Of a stretch of 64,000 bases of DNA, positions 1 to 9,705 are shown piece after piece. The notes under the pieces are model-generated. The model worked only from the letters and a program-made list of their open reading frames with translations, ran no database searches and had not been told where the DNA came from. This DNA is from an uncultured Rhodocyclaceae bacterium (lineage in GTDB: Bacteria; Pseudomonadota; Gammaproteobacteria; Burkholderiales; Rhodocyclaceae), in contig CAJQTY010000001.1 in assembly GCA_907163075.1 (NCBI GenBank), forward strand, positions 310,001 to 374,000. The letters are read 5' to 3'. The stretch's first letter is position 1, and each line of letters begins with the position of its first letter. The position numbers and the translations under genes were made by a program.

Positions 1-320
1 CCGAGCACACGCACCGACTGCTTGTATTCCAATTCCCTGCCGATCAGGTCCTGAATGACCGTGGTCCATTCGGCCGGCACGTACTCGTAGCGCACGCCAA
101 TATGCTTGGCGAATAACTGGACAATATCGACATCCAGACCTTCGCCGTTACCCGTGTTGAATCTGGCGTAAGGCACACCAAGATGGCGGATCACGCCGCG
201 CTCGCGGATCTCGCCGAGATCCTGGGCGCTGCCGGGAATAAGCCAACTGGCGAGGATCAATGCCAGAAATGCGTTGAAGATCGCGCCAAGGCGTTTCAAC
301 TGATTCGCACCTGCCTTCAT
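1..320 (-). CDS. Transporter substrate-binding (family 3) protein, N-terminal part
   Basis: Runs off the left edge, so only the first ~106 residues are visible. The ATG lies at 320. An N-terminal hydrophobic stretch (about residues 13-30) ending near GSAQ looks like a signal peptide. It is followed by the opening of a bacterial periplasmic solute-binding fold: EIRERGVIRHLGVPYARF, then GEGLDVDIVQLFAKHIGV and YEYVPAEWT, the usual pattern of SBP_bac_3 (polar amino acid binding, or substrate-binding-like sensor) domains. It probably binds a small ligand in the periplasm. Whether it serves an ABC transporter or belongs to a larger sensor or lytic transglycosylase protein cannot be told from the fragment. 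It is divergent from nnr across a 249-bp gap. Confidence 0.7.
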   Translation of the reverse strand, partial: MKAGANQLKRLGAIFNAFLALILASWLIPGSAQDLGEIRERGVIRHLGVPYARFNTGNGEGLDVDIVQLFAKHIGVRYEYVPAEWTTVIQDLIGRELEYKQSVRVL

Positions 321-569
321 GTTCGACGGCTCCAAGGATGAGTGAACAGACGTCCCGGCAACTGCAAGGGCGAGTCTTGAATCCTATCACTATAGCATCT
401 GGAAAATCGTGCGAAAACCAGCTCGGGCCGAGGCCAATCAGATCGACGTCTGACGCCGCCGCGACGCGCTGTGCTTGCGGAGGCCGGAAATACGCTAACC
501 ATTGGACCCCTAGCGTGCTACTTCGTGGTTAAATCATCACTCCATCATCCAGCCGCGCTTCTTGCGAAC

Positions 570-2078
570 ATGAGTTCCATACCGCTCTACCGTGCAGCTG
601 ACCTGCGCCGCATCGAGGCCGGCGCCGACGATCAACCGCTCATGCAGCGCGCCGGCCATGCCGCGGCCGATCTTGCCATGGACATCTGTCCCGATTACGG
701 GGCTGCCGTCCTTATCCTGGCCGGCCCGGGCAACAACGGTGGCGACGCCTTCGTTGTTGCCAACCTGCTGCGTCAGCGCTTTTTCGATACGCATCTGGTA
801 TTTTCCGGCCAGACCAGCGCTCTGCCGCGCGATGCGGCCAACGCCTATCGGCGCTTCATCGATGCAGGCGGAATCACCCTGCCGGCGATCCCCGAGCACG
901 CGCGCTGGTCGCTGATCATCGACGGCCTGTTCGGCATTGGCCTCAAGCGCGAAGTCACCGGCGCCTACGGCGAGCTCATCGCACGCGCCAACGCGCTGGC
1001 TGTGCGCGATGGCTGCCCGCTGCTCGCCCTCGACTGCCCGAGCGGTCTCGACGCCGATACCGGCAAAGTGCGCGGCGCAACGATCCGTGCCAGCCACACG
1101 ATTTCGTTCATCGCCGGCAAGCCGGGGCTGTTCACCGCCGATGGCCCCGATCATTGCGGCGAGATTTCCATCGCCGCACTCGAACTCGATGCCGAGCGGA
1201 TAGTCCCGGCCGAAGGCCGCTGCATCGGCCGCGAGCTCTTTTCGACCCACTTGAACGCGCGTCCGCGCAACAGCCACAAGGGCAGCCACGGCAATGCCGG
1301 CGTCCTCGGCGGTGCGCGCAGCATGGTCGGCGCCGCGCTGCTGGCGGCGCGCGCCGCGCTGCGCCTGGGCAGCGGCCGTGTCTATGCCGGCCTGCTCGAT
1401 GAACACGCGCCGACGGTCGATGCGCAGCAGCCGGAACTGATGCTGCGCTCGCCGGCGAGACTGCTCGCCACCGAGCTTACGGTGCTGGCCTGCGGCCCCG
1501 GCATGGGCGTCAGCCACGACGCCTGCGTTTTGCTCGAAAAGGCGTGTCAACTTGACGTGCCGCTGCTCCTCGATGCCGATGCGCTCAATCTGGTCGCCGC
1601 GGAAGGCGAACTGCGCGTCGCGCTGGCCACGCGCAGCGCGCCCACGCTGCTCACACCGCATCCGGCCGAAGCGGCGCGCCTGCTCGACTGCGGCGTGGCG
1701 GCTGTCCAGGATGACCGGCTCGCCGCCGCGCTCGAACTTGCCGTGCGCTACAACGCATTCGTCGCACTGAAAGGGTGCGGCACGCTGGTCGCCGCACCAT
1801 CCGGCAAGTGGTTCGTCAACACCACAGGCAATCCGGGATTGGCCACGGCCGGCAGCGGCGACGTGCTCACCGGAATCGTCAGCGCCCTGCTGGCGCAAGG
1901 CTGGTCACCACGCGCAGCGCTACTCGGCGCCGTACATCTGCACGGCGCCGCCGCCGACCGTCTCGTCGCCCAGGGCTGCGGCCCGGTCGGCTTGACCGCC
2001 GGCGAACTGATCGACAGCGCCCGCTTTTGCCTGAATCAATGGATTTCGCTCGCCGTCAGTCGCCAGACCGGCGTCTAG
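570..2078 (+). CDS. nnr: Bifunctional NAD(P)H-hydrate epimerase / ADP-dependent NAD(P)H-hydrate dehydratase
   Basis: Repairs damaged NADH/NADPH hydrates in the cytoplasm. The N-terminal YjeF epimerase domain (about 1-215) carries the AGPGNNGGDA motif at ~52-60. The C-terminal dehydratase domain (about 225-490) has GSHGNAGVLGG and the nucleotide-binding NPGLATAGSGDVL region (GSGDVL at ~428-433). The 502-residue length fits the fused form. The start is placed at ATG 570 (MSSIPLYRAADLRR), because residues upstream in the same frame do not resemble the family. The TAG stop sits in the CTAG target of the IS1182-family element that follows immediately, so the last codons are intact but the native downstream region is displaced. 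Confidence 0.93.
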   Translation: MSSIPLYRAADLRRIEAGADDQPLMQRAGHAAADLAMDICPDYGAAVLILAGPGNNGGDAFVVANLLRQRFFDTHLVFSGQTSALPRDAANAYRRFIDAGGITLPAIPEHARWSLIIDGLFGIGLKREVTGAYGELIARANALAVRDGCPLLALDCPSGLDADTGKVRGATIRASHTISFIAGKPGLFTADGPDHCGEISIAALELDAERIVPAEGRCIGRELFSTHLNARPRNSHKGSHGNAGVLGGARSMVGAALLAARAALRLGSGRVYAGLLDEHAPTVDAQQPELMLRSPARLLATELTVLACGPGMGVSHDACVLLEKACQLDVPLLLDADALNLVAAEGELRVALATRSAPTLLTPHPAEAARLLDCGVAAVQDDRLAAALELAVRYNAFVALKGCGTLVAAPSGKWFVNTTGNPGLATAGSGDVLTGIVSALLAQGWSPRAALLGAVHLHGAAADRLVAQGCGPVGLTAGELIDSARFCLNQWISLAVSRQTGV

Positions 2079-2142
2079 CAGCCTGTCGGGCTTTGCCTGA
2101 TATATCCTATAATCATAACTCGTTGCTTTGACGGACAAGGTG

Positions 2143-3495
2143 ATGGCCTTTCAACCGATCGATCGAGATACCGACTACGTGTTACCGCCCTCGGTACAAG
2201 ACTGGTTACCGAAGGCGCACTTGGCACGCTACGTCGTTGATGTGGTTGAAGGCCTGGACCTATCTGCGTTGGAACGGGCGTATGCGGGCAAAGGGAGCGA
2301 TGCCTATCATCCGGCGACGCTGCTGTCGTTGCTGATCTACGGTTACGCCACGGGGACGTTCTCCAGCCGCAAGATCGAACGGGCGACCCACGACTCACTG
2401 GCGTTCCGGTATATCGCCTGCAACCGGCATCCGGATCACGACACGTTGGCGACATTCAGGATGCGCTTTGGCAAGGAATTCGAATCGGCGTTTGTTCAAG
2501 TGCTTCAGGTGGCCCGCGAAAACCAACTCTCGCGCTTTGGCACGGTGAGCCTGGACGGGACCAAGATTCACGCCAATGCCAGCCGGCACAGTGCGCTGTC
2601 GTACGCGCACGCCGAGAAGATCGAAGCCCATCTTAAAGCGGAGGTGCAGGAGTTGTTGGCACTGGCCGACGCGGCCGATCAGTCGACGGTGCCGGACGGC
2701 GTAAGTCTTCCCGAGGAGATCACGCGCCGGGAAGATCGTCTGGCCGCGATTGCCGCCGCCAAGGTCAAGATTGAGGCACGAGCCAAGGAGCGGTTCGAGG
2801 GCGAACAGGCCGAGTACGAGGCCAAGATGGCCGCTCGTGCGGCCAAGGTAGCGGCGTGCAAGAAACCCGGTGGCAAGATACCGAAGCCCCCCGAGGCCGG
2901 CCCACGAGCCACCGACCAGATCAACCTGACCGACGAGGAATCGCGGATCATGAAAGTGGCCGGCGGCGGCTTTGAGCAGTGCTTCAACGCCCAAGCGGTG
3001 GTCGACACCGAATCGATGCTGATCATCGCCACGGACGTCACCCAAGCCTGCAATGACAAGGAGCAGGTCGAGCCGATGGTGGCGAAAGTTCAAGCCAATC
3101 CCGACGGGCTAAATCAGCCGGAAATCTGGCTTGCCGACACCGGCTACTACAGCGCGAAGAATGTGGAGGTATGCCTGGCTGCGAAGATTGAGCCGCTGAT
3201 CGCCGTCAAGCGCGACGAACACCATCCCGACTGGCGAGACCGTTTTACGGAGACGCTACCCTTGGCGGACAACGCCTTGCCAGTCGAGATAATGAAACAC
3301 ACGCTCAAGACACGAACTGGGCGTGCCGCCTATGCGCTACGCAAGCAGACGGTCGAACCGGTGTTCGGCATCATCAAGTCGGTGATGGGCTTCCGTCAGT
3401 TTCTGCTGCGCGGTCTGGATAAGGTCAGGAGCCAATGGACCCTCGTTTGCCTGGCCTGGAATTTGAAGCGCATGGCTGTATTGCGTCCACAGTAA
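2143..3495 (+). CDS. IS1182-family transposase
   Basis: DDE transposase of about 450 residues. The N-terminal DUF772-like part (DWLPKAHLARYVVDVVE; YHPATLLSLLIYGYATGTFSSRKIE) is typical of IS1182/IS5-like elements. The catalytic core shows the first Asp in VSLDGTKIHANAS, the second in WLADTGYYS and the Glu in VEPVFGIIKSVMGFR. Between the first two acidic residues is a charged helical insert (about 170-260, rich in Ala, Glu and Lys). An in-frame TTG at 2128 could extend it by five residues. ATG 2143 (MAFQPIDRD) is preferred because family members begin close to this point. No frameshift or internal stop is seen, so it may be active. Confidence 0.9.
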   Translation: MAFQPIDRDTDYVLPPSVQDWLPKAHLARYVVDVVEGLDLSALERAYAGKGSDAYHPATLLSLLIYGYATGTFSSRKIERATHDSLAFRYIACNRHPDHDTLATFRMRFGKEFESAFVQVLQVARENQLSRFGTVSLDGTKIHANASRHSALSYAHAEKIEAHLKAEVQELLALADAADQSTVPDGVSLPEEITRREDRLAAIAAAKVKIEARAKERFEGEQAEYEAKMAARAAKVAACKKPGGKIPKPPEAGPRATDQINLTDEESRIMKVAGGGFEQCFNAQAVVDTESMLIIATDVTQACNDKEQVEPMVAKVQANPDGLNQPEIWLADTGYYSAKNVEVCLAAKIEPLIAVKRDEHHPDWRDRFTETLPLADNALPVEIMKHTLKTRTGRAAYALRKQTVEPVFGIIKSVMGFRQFLLRGLDKVRSQWTLVCLAWNLKRMAVLRPQ

Positions 3496-3582
3496 GTAAA
3501 TAGAACAGGAGCATTACAATCCCGTGAATAATCGACCTGCTTTCCGACAAAAGCGTGTCAATTTTTCCGGATCGTGAAAATA

Positions 3583-3612
3583 GCCCGTCGGGCAATCTTA
3601 AGTCCGACGGGC
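3583..3612. terminator. Hairpin in the right end of the IS1182 element
   Basis: GCCCGTCGG at 3583-3591 is complementary to CCGACGGGC at 3604-3612, with a 12-base loop. It overlaps the right terminal inverted repeat, so it may be an IS-end structure, may insulate transcription, or both. No T-run follows. Confidence 0.35.
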
Positions 3613-3614
3613 TG

Positions 3615-5000
<1,386 letters not shown>

Positions 5001-5018
5001 TTTTTTGATGTAAACCAA

Positions 5019-5050
5019 GGGACGTCAGGCCGGAACCGGCCGGACGTCCC
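5019..5050 (+). terminator. Hairpin downstream of ansB
   Basis: GGGACGTC (5019-5026) pairs exactly with GACGTCCC (5043-5050), and the intervening bases contain a further GGCCGG / CCGGCC pairing. There is only a weak T-tract, so intrinsic termination is plausible but not proven. Confidence 0.5.
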
Positions 5051-5436
5051 ATTCCGCTTTCCGATCATGGCCGGGGAAGGCGTATCCTGAAACCATGAAT
5101 GCCGATACCTTCCTCCTTGTTCTCGGTGGTGCACTGGCTCATGGCATGCGGAGTTATCCCGCCAAACGGGCGTCCGGCGGGCAGCCCTGCGCGTCACTGT
5201 AAAGCGTTGTCTCCCTGGATTTTGCCGGGCTGCTGTGCCTGTGCCGGAGCGCTTGAGTTCGACACTGCTGACGGCAACGCTGCTCGGCGCCAGTGACCGC
5301 GATGACGACTTGCGGTGCATAATAGGTGGAACGGGTCTGATTCCGATTGCCGAGCGACGACTACGCGCCGACGGGCGGCATGCAATCCCCTTGGGGGACA
5401 AAGTCAGTGTTGGTTTTGAACTATTGGGAGACGAAT
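5051..5436. other. Intergenic region without recognised gene
   Basis: About 390 bases between ansB and the small membrane protein. Short open frames here (for example 5099-5296) have no ribosome-binding site or recognisable protein character. I see no RNA gene or repeat. Confidence 0.4.
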
Positions 5437-5721
5437 ATGAAACTCATTATCTGGGTACTCTGGCCGGCGTTCATTGCGGCCGGCATCGCCGAAGTGATCT
5501 TCTTTACGGTGATTGATCCGCAGCAGCTCTACCTTTTTGGCCAACCGGTCGAGCTGCCGGCAATGACTACCTACTCGATCGGTTTTCTGATGTTCTGGCT
5601 GATTTGCGCCGGCGCCAGCCTGATGACCTGGTTCATGCTGCCGCAGGAGATTAAGAGCGCCCTTCAGCGCCATGCCGACGAGCATGAGGATCTGGCTCGC
5701 CGCAAGCGCTCGGTTGGCTGA
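5437..5721 (+). CDS. Small two-TM inner-membrane protein of unknown function
   Basis: 94 residues starting at ATG 5437, with GGGAG at 5426-5430 as ribosome-binding site. Two hydrophobic segments (about 3-25 and 46-68) are linked by a short loop containing DPQQLYLFGQPVEL. A charged, soluble C-terminus (EIKSALQRHADEHEDLARRKRS) probably faces the cytoplasm. I recognise it as the kind of short conserved protein found in many betaproteobacteria, but I know no function. It is convergent with metZ, whose stop is 26 bases away. Confidence 0.75.
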   Translation: MKLIIWVLWPAFIAAGIAEVIFFTVIDPQQLYLFGQPVELPAMTTYSIGFLMFWLICAGASLMTWFMLPQEIKSALQRHADEHEDLARRKRSVG

Positions 5722-5747
5722 ATGAAGGCGCGCAGCCCGTCGGGATA

Positions 5748-6923
5748 CTAGATCAGGGAAAGGCCCGAATCGAGGTCGCTCTGCAGATCGGCGACCGCCT
5801 CCAGCCCCGCCGCAACGCGCAACAGGCCTTCGGTAATCCCGCCCGCCGCGCGCTGCTCCGGCGTAATGCGGCCATGCGTCGTCGACGCCGGATGGGTCAG
5901 CGTGGTCTTGGTATCGCCGAGATTCGCCGTGATCGAGAGCAGGCGGCAATTGTCGACGACCTTCCAGGCCTCGGCGCGCGCGCCCTTGACTTCAAAGGCG
6001 ACAATGGCGCCGCCGCTTTTCTGCTGGCGGCTGGCCAGTTCGAACTGTGGGTGTGATTCGAGGCCGGGGTAATAGACACGCGCGACCTTGGGATGGGCTT
6101 CGAGCCAGCGCGCAAGTTCGAGGGCGTTGGCCGACTGCGCTTCGAGCCTGATCTTGAGCGTTTCAAGCCCCTTCAGCAAAACCCAGGCATTAAAGGCGGA
6201 GAGCGTCGGCCCAGCCGTGCGCAGGAACTTGAGCACTTCGTCGGTCAGCGTTTTGGCACCGCCAACGGCGCCGCCCAGCACCCGCCCCTGGCCGTCGAGG
6301 AACTTGGTCGCCGAATGAACGACGAGGTCGGCGCCAAGATCAAGCGGCCGTTGCAGGATTGGCGTGCAGAAGCAGTTATCAACGGCGACAAGGACGCCGC
6401 GTGCATGGGCAAGCGCGACCAGCGCCGAAATATCGGCGATTTCGGTGAGCGGGTTGGACGGCGTCTCGAGGAAAAACAGCTTGGTTTCGGGACGAATCGC
6501 CGCTTCCCAGGCGGCGACGCTGGTTTGTGAAACGAAGCTGGTGTGCACGCCGAAACGCGTCATGATATTGCCCAGCAGTTGCTGCGTTGCGCCAAACAAG
6601 CCGGTCGAGGCGACGATATGGTCGCCCGAACTGCACAAGGCCATGACCAGCGAGAGGATGGCCGACATGCCGGACGACGTGGCAACGCACGCCTCCGCCC
6701 CCTCAAGCACCGCCAGGCGCTCCTGGAAGGCGGCCACCGTCGGGTTGGTGAAGCGGGAATAGACGTTGCCCTCCTCCTCGCCTGAGAATCGCGCCGCAGC
6801 CTGGGCGGCGTTGTCGAAGACGTAGCTCGAGGTCAGGTAAAGCGCTTCCGAATGCTCGTTGAACTGGCTCCGCACCTGCCCCGCGCGCACGGCCAGCGTT
6901 TCAGGTTGATACTTTTTATCCAT
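5748..6923 (-). CDS. metZ: O-succinylhomoserine sulfhydrylase
   Basis: PLP-dependent Cys/Met-metabolism enzyme that makes homocysteine directly from O-succinylhomoserine and sulfide. The 391 residues match the family. YSRFTNPTVAAFQERLAVLEG, the SSGMSAI loop, FLETPSNP and the PLP-binding lysine in SATKFLDG (Lys ~207) are all visible. MetZ is favoured over cystathionine gamma-synthase/lyase because of the N-terminal ETLAVRAGQ and because metZ closes the purF cluster in beta- and gammaproteobacteria. Its ATG overlaps the purF coding end by 8 bases, so the two genes are co-transcribed. Confidence 0.92.
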   Translation of the reverse strand: MDKKYQPETLAVRAGQVRSQFNEHSEALYLTSSYVFDNAAQAAARFSGEEEGNVYSRFTNPTVAAFQERLAVLEGAEACVATSSGMSAILSLVMALCSSGDHIVASTGLFGATQQLLGNIMTRFGVHTSFVSQTSVAAWEAAIRPETKLFFLETPSNPLTEIADISALVALAHARGVLVAVDNCFCTPILQRPLDLGADLVVHSATKFLDGQGRVLGGAVGGAKTLTDEVLKFLRTAGPTLSAFNAWVLLKGLETLKIRLEAQSANALELARWLEAHPKVARVYYPGLESHPQFELASRQQKSGGAIVAFEVKGARAEAWKVVDNCRLLSITANLGDTKTTLTHPASTTHGRITPEQRAAGGITEGLLRVAAGLEAVADLQSDLDSGLSLI

Positions 6924-8454
6924 GGCTTGACTGCACCGAGTTGAGTTTTAGCTGTAATTGTCGCGCATCGCCGCGTTCCTTCTTGGACGATGCAATCTTT
7001 CCTTCACGCGCCTGTTCGATGGCATCGAGGTATTCCGGCGTCACATCGCCGGTCACATACTGGCCGTCAAAACACGAACTGTCAAAACAGGAGAGCGAAG
7101 GTTTCAAATCACGTACCGAGGCTTTAAGCGCCGCCAGATCCTGATACACCAGTGCATCGGCACCGATCTCGCGGGCGATTTCACCATCGGTGCGACCGGT
7201 CGCTATAAGTTCGCTGCGCGTCGGCATGTCGATACCGTAAACATTGGGATAGCGCACGGGCGGCGCGGCCGAGGCGAAGTAAACCTTGAGCGCTCCGGCG
7301 GCACGCGCCATATCGACGATCTCGCGGCTGGTCGTGCCGCGCACGATCGAATCGTCGACCAGCAGCACGCGCTTGCCCTTGAACTCCTGCGCCACGGTAT
7401 TGAGTTTCTGGCGAACCGAATTTTTCCGTGTCGATTGTCCCGGCATGATGAAGGTACGACCGATATAGCGGTTCTTCACATAGCCCTCGCGATACGGAAT
7501 GCCCAGGCGTTGCGCCAGTTGCATGGCGGATGGACGGCTCGAATCGGGAATCGGAATCACCACGTCGATCTCGCTGACGGGAATCTGTTTGGCCACCTTG
7601 TCGGCCAGGTATTCACCCATCCGCAACCGGGTTTCGTAAACCGATACGCCGTCGATCACCGAATCCGGGCGTGCCAGATAGACGTATTCGAAGATGCACG
7701 GGGAGAGCACCGGGTTTTGCGCGCACTGCCGATGGTGCATCTGACGCGCCATATCGACAAAAATCGCCTCGCCCGGCTGCACATCGCGCAGCACGCGGAA
7801 ACCCAGCGTATCGAGGGCGACCGATTCCGAGGCCAGAAGGTACTCGTTGCCGTTCGGTGTTTCGTTCACCCCGATCACCAGCGGGCGAATGCCAAACGGA
7901 TCACGGAAAGCGAGCAAGCCGTAGCCGGCAATCAGCATGACTACCGCGTAAGCGCCCTTGCAGCGACGGTGCACGCCGGCCACGGCGGCAAAAATGGTAT
8001 CCAGATCGAGGCGAAAGCCCTTGGCCGTTTCCTGCAGTTCGTGCGCCAGAACGTTGAGTAGCACTTCCGAGTCGGAATTGGTGTTGATGTGCCGCAGATC
8101 CTGCCGGAACATCTCTTCCTGCAACTGCTCGGTATTGGTCAGATTTCCGTTGTGCGCCAGCACCAGCCCGAAGGGCGAATTGACGTAGAACGGCTGCGAC
8201 TCAGCCGAATCCGAAGACGACCCGGCGGTCGGATAACGGCAATGGGCGATTCCCATGCTTCCCGGCAGGGCACGCATGTTGCGCGTCCGGAAAACATCGC
8301 GCACCAGTCCAGAACCCTTGTGCATGTGGAAGGCATCGCCTTCGCCGGTGGCAATCCCGGCAGCATCCTGGCCACGATGTTGCAGCACCATCAAGCCATC
8401 GTAGAGCAACTGATTTACCGGCGTAGTCGCGACAACCCCGAGAATACCGCACAT
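6916..8454 (-). CDS. purF: Amidophosphoribosyltransferase
   Basis: First committed enzyme of de novo purine synthesis: PRPP + glutamine to 5-phosphoribosylamine. It begins MCGILGVV, giving the N-terminal nucleophile Cys after Met removal. The class II glutaminase domain follows (HCRYPTAGSS, LAHNGNLTN), then the phosphoribosyltransferase domain with the PRPP motif VLLVDDSIVRGTTS. The 512 residues are close to the E. coli length of about 505. It lies 8 bases downstream of cvpA, as in E. coli cvpA-purF. Confidence 0.96.
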   Translation of the reverse strand: MCGILGVVATTPVNQLLYDGLMVLQHRGQDAAGIATGEGDAFHMHKGSGLVRDVFRTRNMRALPGSMGIAHCRYPTAGSSSDSAESQPFYVNSPFGLVLAHNGNLTNTEQLQEEMFRQDLRHINTNSDSEVLLNVLAHELQETAKGFRLDLDTIFAAVAGVHRRCKGAYAVVMLIAGYGLLAFRDPFGIRPLVIGVNETPNGNEYLLASESVALDTLGFRVLRDVQPGEAIFVDMARQMHHRQCAQNPVLSPCIFEYVYLARPDSVIDGVSVYETRLRMGEYLADKVAKQIPVSEIDVVIPIPDSSRPSAMQLAQRLGIPYREGYVKNRYIGRTFIMPGQSTRKNSVRQKLNTVAQEFKGKRVLLVDDSIVRGTTSREIVDMARAAGALKVYFASAAPPVRYPNVYGIDMPTRSELIATGRTDGEIAREIGADALVYQDLAALKASVRDLKPSLSCFDSSCFDGQYVTGDVTPEYLDAIEQAREGKIASSKKERGDARQLQLKLNSVQSSHG

Positions 8455-8462
8455 AGCTTTTC

Positions 8463-8954
8463 CTACCTGAAACGAATCCGTTTAGACACTTCCGGCGGCA
8501 GCCAAGGTCTGCACGCCAGCACAGCGGTTTCGAGCGGAGCTGAAAAGTAGGCCTCGCTCCACCACTTCTCTTTCGGCACCATCGTCATCCCGCCCACCGC
8601 AACCAGCGCCAGAACGATAAGCAGTCCGCGCGCCGCGCCAAAAACAAAACCCAACAGACGATCAGTCAGACTAAGCCCTAGCGCCTTGAGCAGGCCGTGC
8701 ACGGCCAGGCGCAGGATCGCCATCAACACCAGGACGGCGATGAACACGGCCACCCAGGCGGCAACCAGGCGCATCGCCGGGTCGGCAATGCCGGAAAACA
8801 CAAGCCGCGCCACCTCCGCGCCCCACCACTTGGCGGTAAAGAACGCCACGACCCAGGCCACCAGCGCAATGATCTCGCCGAGCACGCCGCGCCAGACACC
8901 GAGCACCATGGACGCCGCCAGAATGGCGATAACGAGGTAGTCGAAAATGGTCAT
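8463..8954 (-). CDS. cvpA: CvpA family inner-membrane protein
   Basis: 163 residues with four hydrophobic segments. It opens MTIFDYLVIAILAASMVLGVWRG and contains the AWVVAFFTAKWWG region typical of CvpA/colicin V production proteins. The family is linked to envelope stress tolerance and, in E. coli, to colicin V export. The biochemical role is unknown. The ATG overlaps the stop of the SPOR gene by 4 bases, and purF follows 8 bases after its stop. Confidence 0.9.
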   Translation of the reverse strand: MTIFDYLVIAILAASMVLGVWRGVLGEIIALVAWVVAFFTAKWWGAEVARLVFSGIADPAMRLVAAWVAVFIAVLVLMAILRLAVHGLLKALGLSLTDRLLGFVFGAARGLLIVLALVAVGGMTMVPKEKWWSEAYFSAPLETAVLACRPWLPPEVSKRIRFR

Positions 8955-9661
8955 TGCCCGGCCGCGACAACACCGTTGACACCGATCCGCTTCATCTTTT
9001 CGAGCGCCTTGTCAGCCGCTTCACGACTGGCGAAAGGTCCGGCGCGAACACGCGTCTTCTTGCCCTCGGGCGAATCGAGCGGCTCGGTAAACACCTTTAT
9101 GCCCATTTCGCCGATCTTGGTCTGCAATTGCTTGACGTTGGCGGGATTCGAAAAAGCGCCAATCAAAACGACATACCGCCCGCTACCGTTACCGGCCGGC
9201 GCAGCGGCTGCGCTATCCGCCGCCTTGCCGCCAAGAATCGCCGCCGCACGCTGTTGCTCGTTGTCGCCGGCTTTGGCCGGCTTTTCGGCAACTTTATCGG
9301 TCTTCTTCTCGGCTTTCTTTTCGCTTGGTTTCTCCGGCACCTTGTCCGCGGGCCGGCTCACCGCCGTTTCTGCCGGCTTGGCGGCGGGCTCGGCCGGCGG
9401 CGGAGCTAGCTCGGCTTTTTCCGGCAGCACCGGCTTTTCATCGCCGACCGGCGCCGCTACCGGCTTGCGGACCTTCGGATTGAAAGGCACCTGATCCTGG
9501 CCGGGAATGCGTATCTGAACGTCCTGAACCTGCTGCTTCGGCTCCTCGTCCATGACCATCGGCAAGATCACCGCGGCCAGGCCGGCAAAGGCAACGGCGC
9601 CAACCAGGCGCCGGCGTGCCCGCTTTTTCAACTGTAAATGCGTGTCGGGGGAATCGGACAT
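8951..9661 (-). CDS. dedD: SPOR-domain cell-division protein (DedD-like)
   Basis: 236 residues: short cytoplasmic N-terminus, one transmembrane helix (about 19-38, VGAVAFAGLAAVILPMV), a long low-complexity Pro/Ala/Lys/Glu linker (45-150), and a C-terminal SPOR domain from ~160 (GRYVVLIGAFSN ... RVRAGPFASREAADKALEKM). SPOR domains bind denuded glycan strands at the septum. Position between folC and cvpA is that of dedD. The linker KPSEKKAEKKTDKVAEKP is highly charged and probably disordered. Confidence 0.88.
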   Translation of the reverse strand: MSDSPDTHLQLKKRARRRLVGAVAFAGLAAVILPMVMDEEPKQQVQDVQIRIPGQDQVPFNPKVRKPVAAPVGDEKPVLPEKAELAPPPAEPAAKPAETAVSRPADKVPEKPSEKKAEKKTDKVAEKPAKAGDNEQQRAAAILGGKAADSAAAAPAGNGSGRYVVLIGAFSNPANVKQLQTKIGEMGIKVFTEPLDSPEGKKTRVRAGPFASREAADKALEKMKRIGVNGVVAAGQ

Positions 9662-9705
9662 CGGTATCTGTAGAGTCGAACGATTTCGGATGGTGGCAAA
9701 CGAGG

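Larger units (their letters stand above)
2079..3614 (+). mobile_element. Complete IS1182-family insertion sequence
   Basis: A 1536-bp element bounded by imperfect inverted repeats: left CAGCCtGTCGGgCTT and right, read inward, CAGCCcGTCGGaCTT (13 of 15 positions match). CTAG is present on both sides (2075-2078 and 3615-3618), consistent with a 4-bp palindromic target duplication. It contains one transposase ORF that looks intact. The left copy of CTAG supplies the stop codon of nnr, so the insertion appears to leave that protein unchanged. Confidence 0.88.

Noticed and set aside
537-1898. Long antisense open frame opposite nnr
   Set aside because: Shadow of a GC-rich gene; the sense frame has full motif coverage and a family-like start.
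5096-5296. Small ORFs after ansB
   Set aside because: No ribosome-binding site, no recognisable protein character.
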